Shown piece by piece: positions 11,853 to 21,440 of a stretch of 64,000 nucleotides of DNA. The notes beneath the pieces were generated by a model that searched no databases, had not been told where the DNA came from, and saw only the letters and a list, made by a program, of their open reading frames with translations. The stretch is from the NCBI GenBank assembly GCA_023627715.1, contig JAMAHW010000064.1, positions 183,211 through 247,210 on the forward strand, given 5' to 3'. The stretch comes from Periconia sp. R9002 (Eukaryota > Ascomycota > Dothideomycetes > Pleosporales > Periconiaceae). A program made the position numbers and the translations under genes. How positions within the stretch are numbered: the first letter of the stretch is position 1; every line of letters starts with the position of its first letter.

Positions 11853-12316
11853 ATGGCCGACTCTGACCGGTCCAAGGGCAACACAGATGTGGTAAGATGC
11901 ACAAACACTGGAAGTGGTTGCCGCGAGCTCACTGAACCAGCCTGAAGCGACTTCTGAAAACGGGCGTGCGTTTGTCCCCAAAGCGCCCGCAAAGGGCAGA
12001 GCTAGTGTATGTTTCGCCAATTGATCATCCTACATTTTTCGCTTCACTCTTCCCACATATCAGTAGAGCAGCTGTCGGTAGCTAACACCCTCCCCTCCAG
12101 CGCCTCCCATTCTTTGAGGTAGGGCAAGATGTATGGTTGAACGCTGAAGGCTTGGACTTGCCTCCTTCTCCAGTCACCATTGCGACACGCAGACAGCAGT
12201 TGCCTCCTCAAGGCCCGTGGTCGTACCAGGTAAGGCTGAGGAACAGTACGATGCTCGTCTGTGGGGGTGAGTGGTATGGAGAAGAGAGACTAAGTCACCG
12301 GGGGGCATATCCGTAG
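11853..12316 (+). CDS. Small three-exon protein of unknown function (106 aa)
   Basis: The exons are 11853-11891, 11941-12006 and 12101-12316. Intron 1 (49 bp) has GTAAGA and ACTGAACCAG. Intron 2 (94 bp) has GTATGT, a GCTAAC branch and CCTCCAG. All junctions are phase 0. The product starts MADSDRSKG, has a polar linker and ends in a compact region (FFEVGQDVWLNAEG, PPQGPWSYQVRL, LVCGGEWYGEERL) that resembles a small beta-barrel/SH3-like module. I do not know a named family. A GTAAGG at 12231 could start another intron, but reading through gives sensible coding sequence to the TAG at 12314-12316. It is too fragmented to show as a long open frame. Confidence 0.6.
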
Positions 12317-12542
12317 TGGTGGGAGTAGCGCGTTTTCCGGGAAGCTTGTCCTCACTGCTCTATCGTGGCACCAGCCTTGCGTGCGGGGCAACCTCCACCA
12401 GGCGAATCACGCAACGCTTCACCGTCAGGCGAGTGTGAGTCCATCTTAAAGCCCGGGTGCCCTTCCATAGTTTGCTCGTCCTCAGACTGAATTCACATTA
12501 TTCCATGTTTTTGCAAAAGTTCGAGTTGTCTTTTCCATTGCA

Positions 12543-13928
12543 ATGAACCCATGTCACGGCCAATCACCCGACCTAGAGTCGGGGAACCCAATAGTATCAT
12601 CTTCCGCATCAGAAAAAGTCGAACTCGGAATATCGCCTACGGCAACAGAATCCACTTATAAATCATGGCTATCGTCTTACTCACTTCCTCGTGAGTGCTC
12701 TTGCGGAGTTCTGCCTTTTTATTCGCTCATTCAAGTAGGTGTGCGCGTTTCGAACAAGTCATGGAGAACAAGGCTGAGTGCCTTGTGGTTGGCTTTCATT
12801 CAATGGACATCCGATTTGTCCTTGAGACATTGGTTTTCCAGCTCTGAGGATGAGTCCATCAGTCTAACAGTCCGAAGATGTACGAACCCACCTCGACGCT
12901 AGAGAATAGTGATTTTAACTTCTACAGTGGATGACTGTCCAAGAGGATATCCACTTATGGCAGCCTTTCTCGACAGTGACGAATGTTTTACCATGTATCG
13001 GCGATTTGGCTTTCTTCAGTCCCGCTTACTTCTTGAGAAGCAAGATGAACTGCGTGAGCTCGAGGAACAACTAGATAGGTCGGATAAAAGTGAAGAAAAG
13101 GCCGCTATCACCCGACCGATGACTAGAGATCTAGTAGACGAACAACTTGCAGAGCGAAAGCAATTGTTGTCAAACGTGGAAGATAAATTTTGTGCATACG
13201 GTAAGTCGTACACGCTTATGACAATGGTGGGCGATGCAGGCTAAACCTCTGGACAGCTAATCTCCTTGTTGCGGCCCAAAAGATGATGAGCTTTAACCGT
13301 CCGGCCAAAAACGATTACCAGAGTCTCCTCAACTTCATGGGCAACCGAGATCCACTTGCACTCAAGGAGAGCAAATGGGTCCTTGCGCAAGAGGACATGA
13401 TTACCCTGCGCGCCGGACGTGAGCACGCCTGGCTCGACGCGGGGATTGAGAAGATCTTAAAAGTTTTTCATTGCAAACTTCTTGAAGTAGGAGCGCCCTT
13501 TCTCACTTCAATGTTGTACTGACGTCGAAAAAGCGCCTTTTTGGTGACGAGCGATCGCGCCGAAAGACTTCTGGGGAAGAAGTGTACTATTCGCGCGATC
13601 GAATCGCCCGTTTTGCGAACTGCATCCTTACTTTCGTGATCTTGGTCCTACTTGTTGCACCAGTTTACACGCTCTATCATCTTATCAACGATGTACATAC
13701 GCCAAGGGCGTACACGATTTGTATGGGCATACTACTCGTTTCGACGCTGGCCTTCTCTGCTGTTCTGTCCTTGTTTACGAGAGCGAGAAGGCATGAGATA
13801 CTAGCCGCTGCGGCTGCGTAAGTTCTCCAAAAGCGTTAAAGAAGAGCTCTTCGTTCATACGTTGTTACAGTTATGCCGCTGTTCTAGTTGTTTTCTTCGG
13901 AAACGTGGGGCCAGGTTCGCATGGGTAA
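12543..13928 (+). CDS. DUF6594-type membrane protein, multi-exon
   Basis: The conserved part reads YPLMAAFLDSDECFTMYRRFGF, LLLEKQDELRELEEQLD, MMSFNRPAKNDYQSL and REHAWLDAGIEK, then three C-terminal membrane spans (LVLLVAPVYTLYHL, GILLVSTLAFSAVL, AAVLVVFFGNVG). This is the pattern of the fungal DUF6594 family. Firm introns are 13201-13256 (56 bp, GTAAGT), 13487-13533 (47 bp, GTAGGA, branch CTGAC) and 13818-13870 (53 bp, GTAAGT); the last exon ends with TAA at 13926-13928. The 5' end is ambiguous. Either a GTGAGT donor at 12691 splices to 12928 (237 bp intron), or the frame continues to a GTACGA donor at 12880 (48 bp intron). Both keep phase. Function is unknown; these proteins are predicted to sit in membranes with a coiled-coil cytosolic part. 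Confidence 0.8.
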
Positions 13929-14363
13929 GATGGCGATAACACCTCAAGATTCGGGAAGCGGCGATCTTTTCACTCAAAGAACCTCTGAGATCATCTTGAC
14001 TCTCGGGGTTATGTTGCACGATGGAAGCTCATAAAGAAACGAGATGCTAAAATTTTGGCATCGATCGCCCAATCTAGAATGTTCCCTATTCCCACATCAA
14101 ATTGACTTCACCGGTTATCCTATTCACCAGAGAAAAAGACCGTTTGGAAATGGCAGCCGCAAGGGTTTTTCCATTAAGAGTAAAGGCGGGCAACCTCACC
14201 TAGTTCTTTTGTTTTGTTATATGCGTTAAACTTTTTCTTTTCTTTTTCTTATATGGGTAGGGAGAGCCTTTAGGAGTGCGATACTACAAAATATCTGAAT
14301 CAGATTTAATAATGCGCGTCAGTGACGGATTTGATGTTTAACTCTTGCTAGTGCTAGGAGACT

Positions 14364-14550
14364 GACATTGCTAGTTGCATATAGATATTGGAATACATTT
14401 ATCGTCTTAGTTTCTTCGTAGCGAAGTATTGTTAGTGATTCCCCATACACAAAAAGGAACCAGGCAAAAAATGGAACCAAAAGTCCGATATATACCTGAG
14501 TACATCAAGTTGAGTTCATTCATACCCATCTCACTCAAGTACTATTCCTG
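14364..14550. repeat. Diverged repeat, copy B (3' flank of the rhodopsin-like gene)
   Basis: Same-orientation partner of 9353-9572, beginning GACATTGCTAGTTGCATA and ending near ACTCAAGTACT. It covers the 3' flank of the minus-strand rhodopsin-like gene and its last few codons. Confidence 0.7.
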
Positions 14551-15860
14551 TTCAGCAGTGAATGACTTGTGCACAACAATCTCGTCTCTCCCAGGCAGGG
14601 GCTCCTGCTCTAGTGTGGGGTCCATTTCAGCTCTCGCGCTGCTCGAGTTATTATTCAACCGAACCCAATCTCGCCTCGAATCGTCGAGGTCGCTCTTGTT
14701 GGCCCTCCTAGCAGCATTATTAGTCCCTCTAGAACCCCCACTGCCCAGGCTCGCGAGAGAGATGGCGGAGCGCACACTCGCAACAATTGACTCGGCGGTG
14801 CGACTGCTGATGACTGGGCGGAGGGTAGGTAGGCATGCAGCAATAACGGACATGCAAGGCTCTACACGAGACCAGATGAGAACATTCGCGACGACGGCTG
14901 CAATTTGTGAGTGATGGTTTATATATCATCGAAGGAAATGCGCTTACGGCCAAATGTATCCGCGTGCGTGCTGATATCCTCGTAGAGAAATCTGTGGAAG
15001 TAGTAAATTCGTACGGCTTCGGCCACTGCACAGCTGTACAAAGATTAGCATCCAGAGAGGTGTCTGGTAGTGTCATTCACATACAAGGCACCAAGCCAGA
15101 AGATTGCGATCAAAGCAATCTTGCGGCGAGTCTCCATATGAAGGGTGATGATAACAGGGATTGGTAAACACAGAATGACAATATCCAGTACAAGATCGAG
15201 CGAAGCATGAGTGAGCAGGAAGGCTTGGAAATCAATCTTTTTAGCCGCAGGGTCCGGTCGGAGTGACCAGTGAGTTGATATCGGGTAATAGCTAAACAGC
15301 AAAGCCTGCACATTCAGCACACATTCATTGCGCATAGCCAAATAACTCACAAGAATCGATCCCGTAAACCACGCGAGGGTCACGCAGATCATGACATTGG
15401 CCGCCAGGAAGAAGCCCTTCATGGTAAAAACGCGTTTGTAGAACAGTAAGATGCTGATTTTGACAATGGCCAGTGCCGTAAAACATAGAAAAGAGTCACC
15501 ATAGACAACCTGTACTGCCATCAGTCACCAGCAGCAAATAGGGAACGGCTCGCCCTACTTTCAGCAACACCACAGCTTTTTGCGGGCCCAGGGCGCGTTG
15601 TGACTTGCCAATAACGCCTTTGGCAACACCAATAATGGTGTTGATGCCCAGCCCGAAGCAAAACACCTGCGAATGTCAGCTCTTCGTGATACGAACAGCG
15701 TTGGATGCGGCCATGGTACCTGAGCGCAAACGATGGTCCAGTCGTCAGCCCCCGGCGAAGAACGCAGCCTGCGAGCCCAAAATCGCAGCAATACAGATAG
15801 TAAAGACAAAACAGGGAATATGATGCTAACGCATAGCAGACCAACAGCCGTGGAATTCAT
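14542..15860 (-). CDS. Fungal rhodopsin-type integral membrane protein (PF20684-like), six exons (356 aa)
   Basis: The exons are 15860-15720, 15666-15559, 15509-15351, 15305-15085, 15033-14948 and 14897-14542, with introns of 53, 49, 45, 51 and 50 bp that all keep phase. The product is a seven-span protein of the large fungal PTH11/SAT-type family: FWARRLRSSPGADDWTIV near the N-terminus, KISILLFYKRVF, PISTHWSLRPDPAAKKIDFQ, THASLDLVLDIVILCLPIPV, METRRKIALIAIFWLGA, AEAVRIYYFHRFLY and VEPCMSVIAACLPTLRPV. A Ser/Arg-rich cytosolic tail follows. Family members are often near secondary-metabolite clusters, but their roles are largely unknown. It lies about 0.7 kb from the first UstYa gene and could belong to that locus. 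It starts at the first in-frame ATG before the first span. Confidence 0.88.
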
Positions 15861-16178
15861 GACGAGCGCCAGTCCCAAAAGTCAGACTATGTGATGCTCA
15901 ATGTAGCGGGAATGAGGCGAAGTGTCTTCTGAGCCATCGAGTTTTTAAGACTACGATAGAGCATTCCAAGTTGGTCGGTTCCATAGGCAGGATGCAACTG
16001 TGCCGCCAACTTGCACATTGGGCTTCCTGTTCTAACACTTCTCAGTGGTGTGCCGAATTTGGGGGCTGATATCCTCGCTTGAGCGTTCGATGTCTATGGG
16101 TTGTTGCATTAAGGTTTTAATCAAAGCCTCGCCGAGCGCAATCCATAGCCCTTGAATATGAACGGCATGGTTTCTTGT

Positions 16179-16424
16179 CATCACTGGAATTGATGCGAAG
16201 ACGGCCCAACTACACCAGTTAAAGTCAAGCGCCCGGTATTCGACCCAGCACGCTGGAGAGATGGTGTGGTGGAGATTAGTTTAGTAGAGTGGTGCAGAAG
16301 GCATCACTGGGATCGATGCGGAGACGGTCCGACCACACCGGTTAAAATCAAGCGCCCGGTATTGGACCCAGCACCCCGGAGAGATGACGACGTGGAAAGC
16401 AGTTTAGTGGAGTAGTGTGGCGTG
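16179..16424. repeat. Two-copy 123 bp tandem repeat
   Basis: Copies at 16179-16301 and 16302-16424 both start CATCACTGG and share the block TCAAGCGCCCGGTATT. Differences between copies are mostly transitions (A/G and C/T), which fits RIP-like or deamination change after a tandem duplication. The repeat ends about 140 bp before the first UstYa gene. Confidence 0.75.
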
Positions 16425-16560
16425 CACGAATTGTTTGTCGACCAATTCCTCAGGTCGCCTTCGGAGTTCGAGCATACAGTATTGTTGAGCCGAGACACCT
16501 GAGATGATGAGTACTTATTTGATTCACTAAGTAATCACAGCTACCGCAAACACAGCAAAC

Positions 16561-17339
16561 ATGTTGCGACTGTGGCAGAAACATCGCTACACGCTTCTTC
16601 AAACCGCTGGCCATAATGAGATTAAACAAACCTCACGGATCACAACGGTATTGGCAGTTGTGGGCTTCCTTGTCTGGACATGGCTGGTGGGATTTGCTGG
16701 CTTCATGGTGGGCCGCTCAGCCACCACGCAACCGGTTATAATGCACCAGGCCTTAGAACGTGAGTTGCACCAAACTAGTTCAATTCAATCTCAACACTGC
16801 TATGGAAAATACCTAATATCAAAAATGCTGTGCTACAGTGACATCCGTATACAAGACATTCACCTACAACCGCACCTATGCCGAAGCGCCATCCAAAGCA
16901 ACCACGAATTCAGCGTGGGCAGCCCTATTCCCCTTGGGTGGAACATTCTTCAAGCACCCCGAAATCGCGCCTAATATATCCACCTTCTCTGCCTACCACC
17001 AGCTACACTGTATAGTACGACTAAGTATATCTATAGCTCTCTGCAGGTGCTAACAGGCTATAGGATGCGATCCGGCAAGGTTACTGGGCCGTCGTCGAAG
17101 CCCTCACCCATCAGAGGACTCCCTCAGAGGCGGACACGCCGACCATGACGACGCTCCCACACATACGACACTGTCTGGACTTACTGCGCCAAAGCGTCAT
17201 GTGCTATAGTGACACAACACTTGAGGTGGTGGACCCACGGGTGAAGGGGGTGAAAGGGTTTGGCGTCGAGCATCAGTGTCGAGATTGGGGACAGATGGTG
17301 CATTGGACGGAGCAGTGGAATGAAATATCGCTAGAATAA
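16561..17339 (+). CDS. UstYa-family (DUF3328) oxidase, three exons (216 aa)
   Basis: The exons are 16561-16759, 16839-17014 and 17064-17339; the introns are 79 bp (GTGAGT...CTACAG) and 49 bp (GTACGA, branch CTAAC, CTATAG). There is one N-terminal membrane span (about residues 27-50), then the two HxxHC motifs that define the UstYa/YB family: HQLHC (120-124) and HIRHC (158-162), the second followed by LDLLRQSVMCYSDTTLE as in known members. UstYa-type enzymes cross-link or oxidise core residues of fungal RiPPs such as ustiloxin, phomopsin and asperipin. Some act in other peptide pathways such as cyclochlorotine. It pairs with a second homologue on the opposite strand only 55 bp from its stop. 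Confidence 0.92.
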
Positions 17340-17394
17340 GATATCCAAAAATTATAGTTTCTACCAGGAAAATATAGCTACGCAATACATCGCA

Positions 17395-18298
17395 CTATGA
17401 TACCTGCCTCGACAAAGGATTCTTCAATTCACTCATTTCGTCAGGACCAACCCCTCGGCCTTTCATTGATGCCATCAGTGCATCCCAGTCCACGCATCCG
17501 TGCAGCGTCTTGGTGCCATCCACGGTGGGATTCGAACTTTTCCCCCAAGAAAACGTGACGAGCGATGATATATCCGGGTGGCACATGAAAAAAGCCCTCA
17601 TGCGATCCAAGCAATGATCTATTTTGCTTAAGTACAATCATTACAAACAAGGTTGAAGGCAAATCAACCCACCAGTATGGCTTGCTAAATCTGCAGCCCT
17701 GCTCTCCGTAATATTTGGATAGTAATGCTCCTTATACTTCCACTGCCGCAGCAACTTCTGCGTCGTCGTGAGCACTCCCTTGATGTTGTCCGCGGCTAAA
17801 ACCTACCACGCAATGCAGCTCGTGAAATACACCGAGCCATGCAAGATAGCCTCCACCGGGCAAGCTTATGGAGGTACGGTTGTTCCTCTGCAGTTCTTGC
17901 TGCGTGACGCGGATGTCGATATTTTCTAGGAGTTGTTGCCATGCTTCGTCGGCGAGGTGATGCGACGATCCGGCGAACCTGCTACTAACATACAAATTTC
18001 TAGGTTCCAGATCGTGCTGGACTTCGAGATTGTCTATGGCTACTGGAGTCAGAAACTATTGATCGAAGTATATGGGAAGTTGAATCCCACCTTTCAAAAG
18101 AGGACACGGCTTCCCGTAATTTGAGCGAATCAATACGATACCAATTATTGTGTGGGCTATAATAAAGACCATGTGAATAAGAATGATATTGAAAATGGTG
18201 TTGCGCGAGCGCTTTTCCGCTTTTATCGCAACACGTTGGGTGCAATCGTTCGAAGCAATTTCGCTCGTAGTGAGAAAAGGTTGACTTTCTGTCTCCAT
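17395..18298 (-). CDS. Second UstYa-family (DUF3328) oxidase, four exons (249 aa)
   Basis: The exons are 18298-18091, 18039-17807, 17757-17673 and 17618-17395. The introns are 51 bp (GTGGGA, branch CTGAC, removes an in-frame TAG), 49 bp (GTAGGT), and 54 bp (GTGGGT); all keep phase. A cytosolic N-terminus is followed by one membrane span (about residues 35-58) and the two signature motifs HELHC (142-146) and HTDHC (174-178), then LDRMRAFFMCHPDIS. The sequence is clearly diverged from the neighbour at 16561, as expected for a Ya/Yb pair rather than a recent duplicate. It converges tail to tail with that gene and is likely co-functional with it and with the tyrosinase. Confidence 0.88.
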
Positions 18299-18524
18299 GG
18301 TGCAGGTTGAAGAAAGCGTAAGCTAGGTGTACGGGGTGTTCGGCATTAGTGCACCAGACCTTTACCGCTTGTCTCCGACCTATTTCCCATTGGTCAAAGT
18401 AAACTCGCTAGATGCGTGACAGCTAGGCGATTCTAGATAGTGAAGTAAATTCAAATATTAAGAGACAATGCAAAAATATGAAAAACCAGAATTGCAAAAT
18501 ACTGTCTTCAATGGTTTATTACAC

Positions 18525-19743
18525 TCAGTAAATATAACACAACACTTCTGCTTCCGTACTCAAAATCTGCCTAACCGTAACTCCTGGCGCCAAATCCCCA
18601 AAATCGATCACTTTTTTCAATTCATGATCTTCTATGGCACCGGTCCCTTTCTTCCCTGAAAGCTTCTTCACCCGATTCTCAGGATCCGCTGCTTGCCACA
18701 TCCACCACAGCCGATCCAGCTGCCCATGGTGCAAGAAAAACACCGGATCTACACCTCAATTAGCAAACTGCTTTACAGATATTTCACAAGTACACACCAT
18801 ACGGAGCCGTGACTTCATAAAAGTCCCCTCTGACCAGCGCGGGAATAGCATTGTGGCCTTTGAACTCTAACCGCGTGTAAAGGCCCTCAAAACTTGTTTC
18901 GTCGAGCGCTTTCTGGATAGCGTTTGGGCTGATCAGGTTGCGAATAGGGCGCAAGTCGTCTACATTAGTGAGGAAGCCACGCGAGAGACAGTGCTGGTGC
19001 GCGATGCCGCCGTAGTACAGCGCTGAGAGGTGGGCAAAGGGGCCTGTCGTTACGCAATGCCCGTAAGCGACGGATTTGGCGGCGCTCGTGTTGCCGTTGC
19101 CTCCGAAGCCGTGCGTGCTGTCCCATATTGGCGCTTGAGTGATGTCTTCCCAGTCCAAAGTCCAGTCCCAGTACCTGCGAATTCATCAGTGAGTTAGCTT
19201 CCAACCAATCATCATTGAGGATGCACATACGTAGCGTGGCCGGTGTAATGGCATTTCCCCTTCAGCATGGTCTCATAGATATGCAAGAAGTGTCGGTGCC
19301 AGACGAGGAAGTCCGTTGTCCCGTGAGCTACAGTTGAACTCAGCATGCGGAACGAAGTTGAAGAAGCCACACGTACAGTAATTTCCTATCCTGCTATGTA
19401 TGTAGGGAAAATCGTCGTACAAACTGTGGTTCATACCGATTACAGATGGCTGGGTCCGCAAGCATTGAACTGCGTTGAGATATTGGAGCTGTTCAGTCTT
19501 CGTCAAGGCTCTCCACTCGCGACGAGTGGCTGGTGATGTGCATGCCGACGATGTGCTTCTGCTTTGCCAGCCAGCATACATCCACAATACTATTAGGCAC
19601 AATGAAACGAGGCTGAAAATGACCGCGAAAATTCGATAATGAATTTGGGGCCTGCGCTGAATCGTAGAGGTAACAAGATCGGACGTGCTGTCACTATTTG
19701 AGCCGTGTACCAACGTGTACCTGGTAGTGGACGTTCGTTCCAT
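18525..19743 (-). CDS. Membrane-anchored tyrosinase-like copper oxidase (UstQ-type), four exons (354 aa)
   Basis: The exons are 19743-19377, 19327-19231, 19174-18798 and 18748-18525; the introns are 49, 56 and 49 bp, all in phase. An N-terminal hydrophobic span (AVIFSLVSLCLIVLWMYAGW) precedes CLRTQPSVIG and SLYDDFPYIHS. The CuA region reads SHGTTDFLVWHRHFLHIYE and is followed by YWDWTLDWEDI. The CuB region contains AHQHCLSRGF and DPVFFLHHGQLDRLWWMWQ. Tyrosinases hydroxylate Tyr residues; UstQ does this on the ustiloxin core, and homologues are standard partners of UstYa in dikaritin clusters. Its position between two UstYa genes and a putative precursor argues for the same role here. The protein is short, lacking the C-terminal cap found in melanin-type tyrosinases. 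Confidence 0.9.
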
Positions 19744-19797
19744 CTCTTTGCATCATACTCACTCCCCGCGAGTCTTTCACATTCTTAGTATCAAATC

Positions 19798-20102
19798 ATG
19801 AATGGTCTTCTTAGCCTAGTATTCACGGTCCTCACCTCAATAGTACTCGGTTAGTACGGACGATCGTCAGCCGTCCTGAAACTTGGCATTGGAAGCTTTC
19901 ATCAATTGAAAAATTTCGGAGTCCGAAGACGAATGCAACTGCTGAATTCTCATCATATCCTAGCACGGAGCCTCGCCTTTGGATACCGCACGGTGACGAG
20001 GATGTAGTGACCGGGGAACATACTTTTGTCAGGTCATATGTGCGTCCGAAGGGTAAATCGAACTACGTCTTGCTGCAGCCATCGTATTTATCAGCCATTT
20101 AG
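19798..20102 (+). CDS. Possible small secreted protein, uncertain
   Basis: An ATG at 19798 opens a signal-like peptide (MNGLLSLVFTVLTSI). A coding-looking frame of about 68 codons (19896-20102, TAG) follows in another phase, with segments such as STEPRLWIPHGDED and RSYVRPKGKSNYVLL. A 53 bp intron from GTACTC (19843) to GGAAG (19895) would join them in phase, but the donor and branch are weak. The ATG is only 54 bp from the divergent tyrosinase start. This could be a second precursor, an accessory protein or a gene remnant. Confidence 0.25.
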
Positions 20103-20828
20103 ATTTAGACATTCCCGTTTCAGTCGCACAGGCAATATTATTTCTATGTAGGGGAGTGGCGTAGTTCGGCGAAAGGTAGCGTGGATCTGTCGATCATAAC
20201 CACGATGCGGACCGCTTTGAATGCAACGCCGCACTATGTCCTTGATTTGCACACAAACAAGCAATATGCCGGAAAAACAAGCTCGTAGGATTCAAGATGC
20301 CCCAGAACTGAGCTCGCTGGATTCAGTATTCCCGAACCCATGCTTTTCTCGGATTTGACTGGCTATTTTTTAGAAGTGATTTTTGCCTGATGCTTCAACG
20401 TGCGGTCTTGCCGACATGCGTGCGGTCCTTGAAAAGGAGACGGCCACCGTCAACATGTGCCAAGGTATCATATACCTTGCTAAAATTCATATCGGCGAGG
20501 TTTCCACACTTGAATCCGCAGCTACGGCAGGGGAGATGGTGGTTACTGAAGGGACTCCATGATGCAACGTTGTCTAGGCATACCGGACTGACCCACTGAT
20601 AAGCCTGTTTCTGATTTTCGGTCGAATTATAGCCCCATTTAGCCTGTATACTAGACGTTAGATCTGGAAGAAATGACCAAACGGTCTGGAGTTGGATGTG
20701 CGGTCAAGAAATGGGGACCTACTTTTTGCTACTCAAGAACAAGCAGTCCCCTCAATTTTAGCTTCAACCACCAACTAAGAAATCCCTCTCAAGACACTCA
20801 ATCAATTACTTCATTTACCATCGACAGA
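20103..20828. other. Gap inside the RiPP locus
   Basis: No convincing gene in about 730 bp. It presumably holds the promoter of the precursor-like gene at 20829. No long reading frame or splice-supported exon was found. Confidence 0.4.
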
Positions 20829-21108
20829 ATGAACTTCCTTGCCCTCTTTGCTCTAAGCTTGTTTACGGCTGCTTTGGCGGCTCCATTAGGTGTGTGTTCC
20901 TTTCCACTCCACTCGCCCCGCGAAATATAATGCTGACCCATGATTTAGGGCTTCAGTCGCACACATCTAATATGGGCAAGCATCTATGAACTTGTAAAGA
21001 CGTAGAAGAGGCTTGCTAACTCGTGTAGTAGTGCGTGATGAGGCGGCAGACTCTGCTGACGACCATGTCGCATACACCCCCTACCCACCAAAGCTCGATG
21101 AGAAATAA
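20829..21108 (+). CDS. Candidate RiPP precursor peptide, two exons (about 46 aa)
   Basis: Exon 1 (20829-20889) encodes a clean signal peptide, MNFLALFALSLFTAALAAPL. A GTGTGT donor follows and the 139 bp intron ends with a strong GCTAAC branch and TGTAG. Exon 2 (21029-21108) gives a short acidic spacer (RDEAADSADD) and then HVAYTPYPPKLDEK and a stop. A one-codon shift of the acceptor (TAGTAG) is possible. A secretory leader, acidic spacer and Tyr/Pro-rich C-terminus between a tyrosinase/UstYa set and a methyltransferase is what a dikaritin precursor would look like. The odd points are a single core-like segment, no repeated units and no KR/RR Kex2 sites, unlike UstA or PhomA. The calling rests on context. 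Confidence 0.5.
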
Positions 21109-21440
21109 GTTGATATGATGCCCCAGTTAGGTCATGAGGGGTGATCTGGGGAGAACTATTGAGCTGTTTGCGGCTCATTCTGGAACTCGGAGTGACGAGA
21201 TTGGGAACGTGACTTAGTACCTTAGCTGAGAAGCGGTTTCAATAGCTCATTCTTCAAACAATGAATCAATTGATGCTTATTCGACCGTCCCGATCGACCA
21301 AATCCTTCGAAAGATGCCACAGATACGAGTATTACGAGTCATTGGTGGTGTATTGGTTTAGTCTGGAGCTAAGAATATAAACTATGTGCGCGGAGCAGGT
21401 CTAGCGATCGATTGTTATATCAGAAATTGACTTGAATGCG

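Noticed and set aside
18040..18090. In-frame TAG in the second UstYa gene
   Set aside because: It lies in a 51 bp in-phase intron with donor GTGGGA and branch CTGAC.
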